Source: Pseudonocardia sp. EC080619-01 (GTDB lineage: Bacteria > Actinomycetota > Actinomycetes > Mycobacteriales > Pseudonocardiaceae). Taken from it: a stretch of DNA of 64,000 nucleotides. Under the pieces are notes generated by a model. It was not told the DNA's origin. It was given only the letters and a program-made list of their open reading frames with translations, and made no database searches. The DNA lies in NCBI RefSeq assembly GCF_001420995.1, contig NZ_CP012185.1, forward strand, positions 682,001 to 746,000, in the 5' to 3' direction. Position numbers and translations under genes: made by a program. Below, in pieces: positions 16,268-24,729 of the stretch (within the stretch, counting starts at the first letter, position 1; the number at the start of each line of letters is the position of its first letter).

Positions 16268-17121
16268 GCCGGGACGACGTGCTCGTCACCGCCCACGGGC
16301 TCGCGGACCTGCTGGCCGGGCCGCGGCCCCCGGTACTGCTCGACGTGCGGTGGGCCCTCGGGGATCCGCACGGCCGCGCGCACCACGCCGCGGGGCACCT
16401 GCCCGGAGCGGTGTACGTCGATCTCGACACCGAGCTCGCCGGGCACACCGGCGACCCCGCCGACGGGCGTCACCCCCTCCCGACCCCCGGCGACCTGCAG
16501 GCCGCCGCACGGCGCTGGGGGGTCCGGTCGGACCGCGCCGTCGTCGTCCACGACGACTCGGGCGGACTGGCCGCGGCCCGGGCATGGTGGCTCCTGCGCT
16601 GGGGCGGCCACCAGGACGTCCGCCTGCTCGACGGAGGTCTGGGCGCCTGGCGGGCCGCCGGCGGGCCGCTGGAGACCGGTCCCGGCACCGTGCCCGACGC
16701 CGGCGACGTGGAGCTGACCGGCGGCGGACTGCCGGTGCTCGACGCCGACGACGCCGCCCGGCTCGCCCGCACCGGGATCCTGCTCGACGCCCGCGCCGGG
16801 CAGCGCTACCGCGGTGAGACGGAGCCGGTCGACCCGCGGGCCGGGCACGTCCCGGGCGCGATCAGCGCGCCGACCGTCGACAACCTCGACGACAAGCACC
16901 GGTTCCGCCCGACCGCCGAGCTCCGGGACCGGTTCGTGGCACTTGGTGCCGGCCGGGAGCCGGTCGGCGTCTACTGCGGATCGGGCGTCACCGCCGCGCA
17001 CGAGATCGCCGCACTCGCGGTAGCCGGATTCACCGCGGCGCTGTTCCCCGGGTCCTGGTCGGCCTGGTCGGCGGACCCCGCGCGCCCGGTCGCCAGCGGC
17101 GCCGGTCCGGGCCAGCGATGA
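16264..17121 (+). CDS. Rhodanese-type sulfurtransferase (thiosulfate/3-mercaptopyruvate type)
   Basis: 285 residues with two rhodanese domains: an inactive N-terminal one (LLDVRWALGDPHGRAHHAAGHLPGA) and a catalytic C-terminal one. The active loop CGSGVTA matches the CGSGVTA loop of 3-mercaptopyruvate sulfurtransferases rather than the CRKGVTA of thiosulfate enzymes. The start is a GTG overlapping the hydrolase stop (GTGA). Its own stop overlaps the ATG of leader peptide 2. It probably moves sulfane sulfur released by the island's enzymes. Confidence 0.92.
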   Translation: MSRDDVLVTAHGLADLLAGPRPPVLLDVRWALGDPHGRAHHAAGHLPGAVYVDLDTELAGHTGDPADGRHPLPTPGDLQAAARRWGVRSDRAVVVHDDSGGLAAARAWWLLRWGGHQDVRLLDGGLGAWRAAGGPLETGPGTVPDAGDVELTGGGLPVLDADDAARLARTGILLDARAGQRYRGETEPVDPRAGHVPGAISAPTVDNLDDKHRFRPTAELRDRFVALGAGREPVGVYCGSGVTAAHEIAALAVAGFTAALFPGSWSAWSADPARPVASGAGPGQR

Positions 17122-17240
17122 GCCCCCTACCGGGCCACCCCGCCCCCCGACCGGCAGCCGGCCGGCGCCCGCGGCTGACGCGGCGTCGGGTGATCGATCA
17201 CGGCGTCGTCCACTCCGCAGGCTGTCGGGCAGCCCGCTGA
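17118..17240 (+). CDS. Sulfur leader peptide 2 (LTRRRVIDHG...HSAGC type)
   Basis: 40-residue ORF whose ATG overlaps the stop of the rhodanese gene (ATGA). It ends LTRRRVIDHGVVHSAGCRAAR, matching leader peptide 1 at all but one of 16 core residues. A second leader inside the same transcription unit suggests that the FAD-dehydrogenase/SsuD part at 17382 onward has its own sulfur-responsive control. Confidence 0.78.
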   Translation: MSPLPGHPAPRPAAGRRPRLTRRRVIDHGVVHSAGCRAAR

Positions 17241-17381
17241 CCCCGCCGAGCCGCCCCGGCGCGTCCCGGTCCGCAGCCGCCCGACCCACCGCGACCGCGG
17301 CGGTGATCCCGGCCGTGCACACCGCGCCCCACCGGGGACCGTCCGTGCCGCCGTCCCGAGTCACACCGGAGGACCCCGCCC

Positions 17382-18728
17382 GTGACCACCACGCTGCCCA
17401 CCCCATCCCTGCTGCCCGGCTGGACGACCGCACCCGAGGTCCGTGCCACGCACCGCACCGACCGGTCGGGCTTCGACCTCGGGGACGGCCCGGACGCCGT
17501 CGTGTTCGCCGTGTCCGTCGACGACGTTGTCGCCGTGCTCGCGCACGCGCACTCCACCGGAGGGTCGGTCGTAGTGCGCGGCGCGGGTACCGGCCTGTCG
17601 GGCGGGGCGGTGGCGGGGCCGGGGAGCACCGTGCTGGACCTGACCCACCTGGACCGCATCCGGGAGATCTCACCCACCGACGAGCTCGCCGTCGTCGAGG
17701 CCGGTGTGGTGACCGCCGACCTCGACGCCGCCGCGGCACGGCACGGCCTGCGCTACGCCCCCGACCCGGCGAGCCTGGCGTGGTCGACGATCGGCGGCAA
17801 CATCGCCACCAACGCCGGCGGTCTGCGGTGTGCCAAGTACGGCGTCACCCGGGACTCGGTGCTCGGGCTCGACGTCGTCCTGGCCGACGGCCGCCGCATC
17901 TCCACCGGTCGCCGGACTGTGAAGGGTGTCGCCGGGTACGACCTCACCGGCCTGCTCGTCGGGTCGGAGGGCACGCTGGGCGTCGTCGTGGGTGCCACCG
18001 TGCGGCTCCGCCCAGCCCCGGTGCGCACCGCCACTCTCGCCGCATGGTTCGACGGGTTCGATGCCGCGGCCGAGGCGGCCGCCGCGATCACCGCAGCCCG
18101 GCTGCAGCCCGCCGTCGCCGAGCTGCTCGACGCGTCCTGCCTGGCAGCGATTGCCGCGGTGCCCGGCGCGACGGAGCCGCACGGGCGGGCGTTCCTGCTG
18201 GTCCAGACCGACGGCTACGGCGCCGACGAGGAGATCGCTGCCGTTCGTGACGTCGTCGCCCCGCTCACCGGCCGGGTCGAGCTGGAGACCGACCCGCACC
18301 GCGCCGACACGCTGCTCGCCACCCGTCGTGCGGCGCTGCCCGCGCTGGAACGGCTGGGCCGGGTGCTGGTCGAGGACGTCGCCGTCCCGCGGTCCAGGCT
18401 GCCCGAGGCCGTGGCGGAAATCGGTGCGATCGCCGACCGCAGCGGGATCCGCATCGCCACGATGGCCCACGCCGGTGACGGCAACCTGCATCCCGTCCTC
18501 GTCCTGGAACCCGGCCGCGACCTCGACGACCACGTCTGGGACACGGCCGGGGCGGTGTTCACGACCGCGCTGCAGCTCGGCGGCACCCTCACCGGCGAGC
18601 ACGGCGTCGGGCTGCTCAAGCGTCGCTGGCTGCGCGACGAGCTCGGACCCGACGCCCTGGACCTGCAACAGCAGCTGCGCACCGTGTTCGACCCGCGCGG
18701 CGTGCTCAACCCCGGCAAGGCCCTCTGA
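17382..18728 (+). CDS. FAD-linked oxidase (glycolate/D-lactate dehydrogenase GlcD type)
   Basis: 448 residues. The PCMH-type FAD domain shows VVRGAGTGLSGGAV near residue 65 and the GGNIATNAGGLRCAKYG pyrophosphate-contact segment near 140. The C-terminal half has MAHAGDGNLHP and GTLTGEHGVG, both typical of the GlcD/D-2-hydroxyacid dehydrogenase family. The start GTG at 17382 lies 141 bases after leader peptide 2 with a CGGAGGA ribosome site. In this operon it may oxidise a 2-hydroxyacid such as a hydroxy-sulfonate, or the glycolate/glyoxylate left after desulfonation (inference). Confidence 0.88.
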   Translation: MTTTLPTPSLLPGWTTAPEVRATHRTDRSGFDLGDGPDAVVFAVSVDDVVAVLAHAHSTGGSVVVRGAGTGLSGGAVAGPGSTVLDLTHLDRIREISPTDELAVVEAGVVTADLDAAAARHGLRYAPDPASLAWSTIGGNIATNAGGLRCAKYGVTRDSVLGLDVVLADGRRISTGRRTVKGVAGYDLTGLLVGSEGTLGVVVGATVRLRPAPVRTATLAAWFDGFDAAAEAAAAITAARLQPAVAELLDASCLAAIAAVPGATEPHGRAFLLVQTDGYGADEEIAAVRDVVAPLTGRVELETDPHRADTLLATRRAALPALERLGRVLVEDVAVPRSRLPEAVAEIGAIADRSGIRIATMAHAGDGNLHPVLVLEPGRDLDDHVWDTAGAVFTTALQLGGTLTGEHGVGLLKRRWLRDELGPDALDLQQQLRTVFDPRGVLNPGKAL

Positions 18729-18856
18729 CCTCTCTGACCGGTACCTCACGCCCACGGCCCGACCGCCCCGCACGACCCCGACCACCCTGCGCGAGGCCTC
18801 GACGACGCCGACGACCAGCCCGCGCCGTCCCGGCACCCCCTCCCCTGGAGGCCCCC

Positions 18857-20065
18857 ATGTCCACACCGGACACCACCACCGTCCCGGCCACCGCCGCCCG
18901 GACCGTCGAGTTCATCAGCCTGTCCCACCTCAACCCGTCGACCGAGCTGGCGCCGGACCCCGGCCGCGGCATCGACCTCGGCTACTTCCGGCGCTACGTG
19001 CGCACGCTCGAGAAGTCCGGCTACGACTACACCCTGCTGCCCTACGGCTCGTCCACGGCGGACTCGTTCGTCGTCGCCTCCGCGGTCGGCCAGCTGACCG
19101 AACGTCTGCGCCCGATCGTCGCGGTCCGGCCCAACACGGCGTTCCCGCTGGTCGTCGCACAACAGCTGGCGACGCTGGACCAGCTCACCGAGGGCCGCGC
19201 CGTGGTACACCTCATCTCCGGGGGCAACGACGCCGAGCAGGCCCGCCAGGGCGACTACCTGACCAAGCAGCAGCGCTACGCCCGCACCTCGGAGTTCGTC
19301 GACCTGCTGCGCCGCGCCTGGACCGAGACGAGCCCGTTCGACCACCACGGCGAGTTCTACCGGTTCGACGGGTTCGGGCCCGGTTTCCGCCCGTTCGGCG
19401 ACACCATCCCGATCTCCGTCGGCGGCCAGTCCGACGAGGCGTTCGAGATCGGCGGGCGCCAAGCCGACGTCTTCAGCTTCTGGGGCGAGCCGCTCGCCGA
19501 GATCCGCGCCCAGATCGAGCGGGTGCACGGCATCGCCGACGCCGCCGGCCGCCGGCGCCCCCGGATCTGGGTGACGTTCCGGCCGATCATCGACCGCACC
19601 GACGAGCTGGCGTGGCGCAAGGCCTACGACTACGCCGAGCGGATCGGGGCGACGTTCCGGGCGGGCGAGCACCGCCGGCTGCACCACGGCCCCGGCACCC
19701 CGCAGAACGTCGGCTCGCAGCGGGCACTGGCCTTCGCCGCCCGCTCCGAGGTATACGACCGTGCACTGTGGACTCGCACTGCGGCCGCCACCAACGCGGG
19801 CGGCGCCTCGACCGCGCTGGTCGGCACCCCGGAAACGGTCGCCGCCGCCATCGTCGACTACGTCGACGTGGGCGCGGACCTGGTGTCGATCCGCGGCTAC
19901 GACACCCTCGCCGACGCCGCCGACTACGGCCGCCACATCCTGCCGCTGGTGCGCCAGGAGCTCGCGCACCGCGAGACCACCGGCCGGCGGGGCACCCTGC
20001 AGGCCGAGCACCCCGGAGCCCTGGCCCCCGGGTTCGACGCCGACGCGCTGGCCGGCGTCCGGTGA
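18857..20065 (+). CDS. SsuD-like FMNH2-dependent alkanesulfonate monooxygenase
   Basis: 402 residues, luciferase-like (LLM) TIM barrel. It follows SsuD closely: GIDLGYFRRYVRTLEKSGYDYTLL, VAVRPNTAFPLVVAQQLATLD, GRAVVHLISGGNDAE and ISVGGQSDEAFEIGG, with the late insertion region and RALAFAARSEVYDRALW. Such enzymes use FMNH2 and O2 to split C-S bonds, giving sulfite and an aldehyde. No flavin reductase partner lies nearby. It overlaps the SfnB-like gene (GTGA) and sits in the unit with the peptide-type ABC transporter. Confidence 0.9.
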   Translation: MSTPDTTTVPATAARTVEFISLSHLNPSTELAPDPGRGIDLGYFRRYVRTLEKSGYDYTLLPYGSSTADSFVVASAVGQLTERLRPIVAVRPNTAFPLVVAQQLATLDQLTEGRAVVHLISGGNDAEQARQGDYLTKQQRYARTSEFVDLLRRAWTETSPFDHHGEFYRFDGFGPGFRPFGDTIPISVGGQSDEAFEIGGRQADVFSFWGEPLAEIRAQIERVHGIADAAGRRRPRIWVTFRPIIDRTDELAWRKAYDYAERIGATFRAGEHRRLHHGPGTPQNVGSQRALAFAARSEVYDRALWTRTAAATNAGGASTALVGTPETVAAAIVDYVDVGADLVSIRGYDTLADAADYGRHILPLVRQELAHRETTGRRGTLQAEHPGALAPGFDADALAGVR

Positions 20066-21246
20066 CCGCGCCGCCGCTTACCCTCCCGGTCCCCGACCTG
20101 TCCGACGGCACGCTCGCCGCAGTCACCGCGCAGCTCTCGGCGACCGCGGAGCACCACGACCGCACCGGTGCGGTTCCGCGCGCCGGACTCGACGTCGTCC
20201 ACCGTGCCGGGCTGCTGACCGCGACGGTCGCCGCGCGCCACGGTGGCCCCGGGGCGGGTGACCTCGACACGGCCCGGATCCTCGTCGCGCTCGGCGAGGG
20301 TGACCCGTCGGTGGCGCTGATCGTCGCGAACACGCTGAACGTGCACCGGGCCCAGGCCGCGAACGCGCACTGGCCGCCGGCGGCCTACGCCGACCTGCTG
20401 CGCCGCAGCGCACAGGGTCCCGCACCCGCCAACGCGGTCCGCGCGGAGTCCGAGCTCGGCGCGCCGGCCCGGGGCGGGCTGCCCGCCACCGTCGCCCGCC
20501 GCACCGCCGACGGATGGTCGCTGTCCGGGCACAAGGCCTACGCCACCGGCGGCACCGCACTGGCCTACCACCTGGTGTGGGCCAGGGCCGACGAACCCGG
20601 CGGCGCCCCGGACGCACCGCGCGTAGGGCACGTGGTCGTCCCGGCCGACACGCCCGGCATCACCTGGCTCGACAGCTGGGACCACCTGGGGCTGCGCGCC
20701 TCCAACACCCACGACGTCGTCTACGACGGCGTCACGCTGGGGCCGGACGCGTTCGTGGAGATCCCGAGGGTCGGCGGTGTCTACCGCGACCCGGCCGCCG
20801 CGACCGGGCCCGCCGGGCTCGGCCACGGCGCGCTCTACGTCGGCGTCGCCCGCGCGGCCCGGGCCGCGTTCGTCGGCTACGCCCGCGGACGGGTCCCAGC
20901 CGCCCTGGGCCGGCCCATCGCCGAGACCGACCGCATCGCGACGGTGGCCGGGGAGATCGACGCCCAGGTCGCCCAGGCCGAGACGCTGCTGTACGGCGCG
21001 CTGCTACGCACCGGAACCGGCGACATCGCCGCCTCGGCGCAGCTGTCACTTCTCAAGGTGCAGATCGCCCGCTCGGCGATCGCCGCGGTGCAGACGGCCG
21101 TCGCAGCGCTCGGCAACGCCGCCCTGACCCGTCACCATCCGCTCGAACGGCACCTGCGCGACGTGCTCTGCGTCCGCGTGCACCCACCACAGGAGGACGC
21201 CGCCCTGCTCACCGCCGGCCGACGCCTGCTGGCCGGAACCACATGA
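20062..21246 (+). CDS. SfnB/DszC-like flavin-dependent monooxygenase (acyl-CoA dehydrogenase fold)
   Basis: 394 residues from a GTG overlapping the SsuD-like stop. It has the acyl-CoA dehydrogenase three-part fold: a helical N-domain with RAGLLTATVAARHGGPG, a beta-domain with WSLSGHKAYATGG and SWDHLGLRASNTHDV, and a C-terminal four-helix bundle. The family includes SfnB and DszC, FMNH2-dependent oxygenases of sulfones and thiophenes. The catalytic Glu of true acyl-CoA dehydrogenases is not evident. It overlaps the following binding-protein gene by four bases. Confidence 0.85.
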   Translation: MTAPPLTLPVPDLSDGTLAAVTAQLSATAEHHDRTGAVPRAGLDVVHRAGLLTATVAARHGGPGAGDLDTARILVALGEGDPSVALIVANTLNVHRAQAANAHWPPAAYADLLRRSAQGPAPANAVRAESELGAPARGGLPATVARRTADGWSLSGHKAYATGGTALAYHLVWARADEPGGAPDAPRVGHVVVPADTPGITWLDSWDHLGLRASNTHDVVYDGVTLGPDAFVEIPRVGGVYRDPAAATGPAGLGHGALYVGVARAARAAFVGYARGRVPAALGRPIAETDRIATVAGEIDAQVAQAETLLYGALLRTGTGDIAASAQLSLLKVQIARSAIAAVQTAVAALGNAALTRHHPLERHLRDVLCVRVHPPQEDAALLTAGRRLLAGTT

Positions 21247-22883
21247 GCGTCCCGTTCACCCGGCGCACCCTGCTACGCGCCGCAGGCATCACCGCAGCCA
21301 CCGCGCTCGCCGGGACCAGCTGCGCGACCGGCCGTGCCGCGACACCGGACCGTGCCGGCGGCCTCACCTTCCTCATCGACTCCCTCGGCGACACCTGGAT
21401 CCCGAACAACTCGGCGATCTCCAGCTTCCAGGGCCACGTGTGGGGGCACGTCACCGACAAGCTCGTCCACGTCGACGACACCGGCGCGGTCTCGCCGTGG
21501 ATCGCACGCAGCTGGGAGCAGGACGAGCGCGCCACCGAGTTCGTGCTGCACCTGCGCCGGGGAGTCACGTTCTCCGACGGGACACCGCTGGACGCTGCCG
21601 CCGTCGTCGCCAACCTCGACATCTGGGCCCGTGGCGACTCCGACCGCGGCATCAAGCCGATCGGCCTGTTCCCGAAGAGCTACCGGAGCGCCCAGGCCCT
21701 CGACCCGACCACGGTGCGGGTGCGCTTCGACACGCCGACGCTCGGGTTCGTCCCGACACTGGGCTACCACGGGTCGATCCTGATCTCGCCGCGTTCCCTG
21801 GACCTGCCCGCCGAGCAGCAGGCCGACCTGTACAACGACATCGGCAGCGGCCCCTACGTCGTCGAGTCCTGGCGCGACGACGACCACGTCGTCCTGCGCC
21901 GCCGGGCCGACTACGCCTGGGGCCCCGACGCGCTCGGCCACACCGGACCAGCCCGGATCGAGACGATCACCTACGAGGTCGTCGCCGAGCAGCGGCTACG
22001 CAGCGCCTCGGTGCAGGCCGGCCAGGCCGACGTCGCGTACAACCCCTCCCCCAAGGAGCTCGAGTCCGTCACCGCGCTCGGGTTCGTCGCCGCAGCACCC
22101 CGCTATCTCGGCTTCGTCGCCGGCATGGCGATCAACACCGACGTCGCCCCGTTCGACGACGTCCGCGTCCGCCGGGCACTGCAGCACGGGATCGACCGCG
22201 ACGAGATCCTCGCGACGATCTACACCCCGGACTGGCTGCCGGCCGAGTCGATGTTCCAGAGCAACACGCCCGGCGCCACCGACCACCGGAGCTCGTTCCG
22301 CTTCGACCCGGCGCTGGCGGCCCAGCTGCTCGACGAGGCCGGGTTCGTGCCCGGACCGGACGGCGTCCGCACCCGCGGGACGGATCGGCTAGCGCTGACC
22401 CTGCACCCGAACCCATACCTGGCCACCTCCGAGGCCGTCGACGAGCTCGTCTCCCAGCAGCTGCGCCGCCTCGGGTTCGAGGTCACCGTCCGGACCTACG
22501 ACGTGGTCACCTACACCCAGCGCGTCGACTTCGGCGAGGACACCGTCCCCGCCTACGAGCTCACCCGCAGCATCATCGACGCGGGCACCGTCGCGAGCGT
22601 CCTCACCGACCAGGACAAGGGCGAGGACTGGTTCAACCTGGGCACCAGCGACGCCCGCATGGTGTCGCTGGCGAGCGGGATCGCCGGGGCCAGCGATCCG
22701 GCCGCGCGCGAGCGCCTGCTCGACGAGCTGCAACGCCACGTGCTCGACCAGGGCTACTTCGTCCCGCTGAACCAGCAGGTCCAGCGGATCTACCTGCAGT
22801 CCCCCCGGGTACGGGGCGTCACCTACAACGGCGTCGCCTACGCCAACTACGCCACGGCCTGGCTCGAGGACGATCCGCGATGA
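21243..22883 (+). CDS. Peptide/nickel-type ABC substrate-binding lipoprotein (SBP family 5)
   Basis: 546 residues. The N-terminus has a twin Arg (RRTLLRAAG) followed by a hydrophobic stretch and the lipobox LAGTSC, so it is probably exported by Tat and lipid-anchored. The mature part follows family 5: LVHVDDTGAVSPWIARSWEQ, FVLHLRRGVTFSDGTPLD, and the N-lobe/C-lobe link ALQHGIDRDEI. First component of a five-domain ABC importer whose permeases and ATPase follow with four-base or larger overlaps. Its substrate is probably a sulfur compound brought to the SsuD/SfnB pair (inference). Confidence 0.9.
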   Translation: MSVPFTRRTLLRAAGITAATALAGTSCATGRAATPDRAGGLTFLIDSLGDTWIPNNSAISSFQGHVWGHVTDKLVHVDDTGAVSPWIARSWEQDERATEFVLHLRRGVTFSDGTPLDAAAVVANLDIWARGDSDRGIKPIGLFPKSYRSAQALDPTTVRVRFDTPTLGFVPTLGYHGSILISPRSLDLPAEQQADLYNDIGSGPYVVESWRDDDHVVLRRRADYAWGPDALGHTGPARIETITYEVVAEQRLRSASVQAGQADVAYNPSPKELESVTALGFVAAAPRYLGFVAGMAINTDVAPFDDVRVRRALQHGIDRDEILATIYTPDWLPAESMFQSNTPGATDHRSSFRFDPALAAQLLDEAGFVPGPDGVRTRGTDRLALTLHPNPYLATSEAVDELVSQQLRRLGFEVTVRTYDVVTYTQRVDFGEDTVPAYELTRSIIDAGTVASVLTDQDKGEDWFNLGTSDARMVSLASGIAGASDPAARERLLDELQRHVLDQGYFVPLNQQVQRIYLQSPRVRGVTYNGVAYANYATAWLEDDPR

Positions 22884-23869
22884 CCCCTCACCTGTCCTAC
22901 GCACTGCGCCGGGCCGGGCAGGCCGTCGTCGTGGTGCTGCTGACCTACGTCGTCACCTTCGTGGTGATCAGCGTGCTGCCCGGGGACCCGGTCAGCACCA
23001 CTCTGCGCAACCCGGAGAACGGGTTCACCGAGGAACAGATCGCGGCGATCATCGCCTACTACGGCCTCGACCGGCCGGTCCCGGTCCAGCTGTGGGAGTC
23101 GCTGACCCGGTTCCTGACCGGTGACCTCGGCGTCTCGATGCGCTCGGACCTGCCGGTGGCGCAGATGCTCGCCGAGGTGCTCCAGTCGACGCTGGCGCTG
23201 GCGGCGACGGCCCTCGGCGTCGCAGTACTGCTGGCCGTCGCGACGGCCGTCGGTGTCCACCACCTGCCCGCGCCGTTCGGTCCCGCGCTGCGTGCAGTCC
23301 CGTCGCTGTTCCTGTCCGTGCCGAACTTCCTGATCGGGCTGCTGCTGATCCAACTGGCCTCGTTCCAGCTCGGCCTGTTCCGGGTGATCGACTCGGAGAC
23401 GACGACGGCGACGCTGTTCGCCGCGATCACGCTCGGCATCCCCGTCTCGGCCCAGCTGGCCGAGGTCCTGATCGCCGGCCTGGACCATGCGTCCCGGCAG
23501 GACTACGCGGCCCTGGCCCGCTCGCGCGGCCTCGGCCGGACCCGATTGCTCACCCACCATCTGCTCAAACCCTCGGCGCTGCCGGTCGTCACGGTGCTCG
23601 CCCTGACCGTGGGCGAGGTCCTCGGCGGCGCGGTCATCACCGAGGCGGTGTTCACCCGCACCGGGGTGGGCAGCCTGGTCGAGCGCTCGGTCGCGTCCCA
23701 GGACCTCCCGGTCCTGCAGGCGGTCGTCGTGCTCGCGGCGCTCGTCTACATCGTGGTCAACCTCGTCGCCGACCTCGTCTACCCCCTCCTGGACCCGCGC
23801 GTCGCGCTGCAGGACCGATCCAGGCCCAGCCCCGAGAACCGACCCGACCGAGGAGTGGCCGTCCCATGA
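22880..23869 (+). CDS. DppB-type ABC permease
   Basis: 329 residues, six membrane segments. It begins LSYALRRAGQAVVVVLLTYVVTF, then VISVLPGDPV, and carries the EAA-type loop DYAALARSRGLGRTRLLTHHLLKPS near residue 215, as in oligopeptide permease B proteins. ATG at 22880 overlaps the binding-protein stop. Pairs with the DppC-type permease downstream. Confidence 0.92.
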   Translation: MTPHLSYALRRAGQAVVVVLLTYVVTFVVISVLPGDPVSTTLRNPENGFTEEQIAAIIAYYGLDRPVPVQLWESLTRFLTGDLGVSMRSDLPVAQMLAEVLQSTLALAATALGVAVLLAVATAVGVHHLPAPFGPALRAVPSLFLSVPNFLIGLLLIQLASFQLGLFRVIDSETTTATLFAAITLGIPVSAQLAEVLIAGLDHASRQDYAALARSRGLGRTRLLTHHLLKPSALPVVTVLALTVGEVLGGAVITEAVFTRTGVGSLVERSVASQDLPVLQAVVVLAALVYIVVNLVADLVYPLLDPRVALQDRSRPSPENRPDRGVAVP

Positions 23870-24729
23870 GCCTGTCGTCGTCACCCCCGGCTCAGGCGGA
23901 CGCCACCGGAACCCCGGCACGCCGGCCGCGCGGCCGCCTCCACACCGTCCCGGCCACGGTCTGGGTCTCCCTGGCGGCGGTCGCCCTGGTCGTCGCGTGG
24001 TCACTGGCCCCGGGCCTGTTCACCTCCCGCAGCCCGGTCGACGGGATCCCGGCAGAGCTGTTCCGGCCGCCGTCGGCCCAGCACTGGTTCGGGACCGACC
24101 ACCTCGGGCGCGACGTGTTCGCCCGGGTCGTGCACGGCACCGCCTCGTCGGTGTCGAGCGCGCTGGTCGCGGTCGGCATCGGGCTGCTCGTCGGAGGCAC
24201 GATCGGGCTGCTCGCCGGGTTCCTCGGCGGGGTCGTCGACGTGCTGCTCGCCCGGTTCGTCGACGGCCTGCTGGCGATCCCGAGCTTCCTGCTCGCCGTC
24301 GTCGTAGTCAGCGCGCTCGGGTTCCAGACGATCAACGCGGCGGTCGCGACCGGGGTGTCCGCGGTCGCGGTGTTCGCCCGCGTCGCCCGCTCGGAGGTCC
24401 TCGCGACCCGCAGCGCGGTGTTCGTCGAGGCCGCGTACGTCCTCGGCGGTTCCCGCCGGCAGGTGCTGACCGGGCACATCCTGCCCAACGCCGTGCGGTC
24501 GGTCCTGCCGCTGGCCGTGCTCCAGTTCGGCCTGTCGATCCTCGTGATCGCCGGGCTGGCCTTCCTCGGCTACGGCGACCCGCCGCCGGCGTCGGACTGG
24601 GGCCTGCTCGTCTCCGCCGGGCGGGACTACCCGCTCGCGCCGTGGCTCGTCGTCGCCCCCGCCCTCGTCACAATCGTCACCGTCCTCTCCGTGAACAGGA
24701 TCAGCCGATGGCTCCGCACGACCGACTGA
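23866..24729 (+). CDS. DppC-type ABC permease
   Basis: 287 residues. The N-terminal tail is followed by the typical HWFGTDHLGRDVFARVVHG motif of DppC/OppC proteins, six membrane segments and an EAA-type loop at VEAAYVLGGSRRQVLTGHILPN. It overlaps the DppB-type gene by four bases and the ATPase gene by about 22 bases. Confidence 0.92.
   Translation: MSLSSSPPAQADATGTPARRPRGRLHTVPATVWVSLAAVALVVAWSLAPGLFTSRSPVDGIPAELFRPPSAQHWFGTDHLGRDVFARVVHGTASSVSSALVAVGIGLLVGGTIGLLAGFLGGVVDVLLARFVDGLLAIPSFLLAVVVVSALGFQTINAAVATGVSAVAVFARVARSEVLATRSAVFVEAAYVLGGSRRQVLTGHILPNAVRSVLPLAVLQFGLSILVIAGLAFLGYGDPPPASDWGLLVSAGRDYPLAPWLVVAPALVTIVTVLSVNRISRWLRTTD

Noticed and set aside
17926..21246. A 1106-codon plus-strand open frame
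   Set aside because: Only its end (from 20062) is a gene; the earlier part is out of frame with the FAD oxidase and SsuD-like genes.
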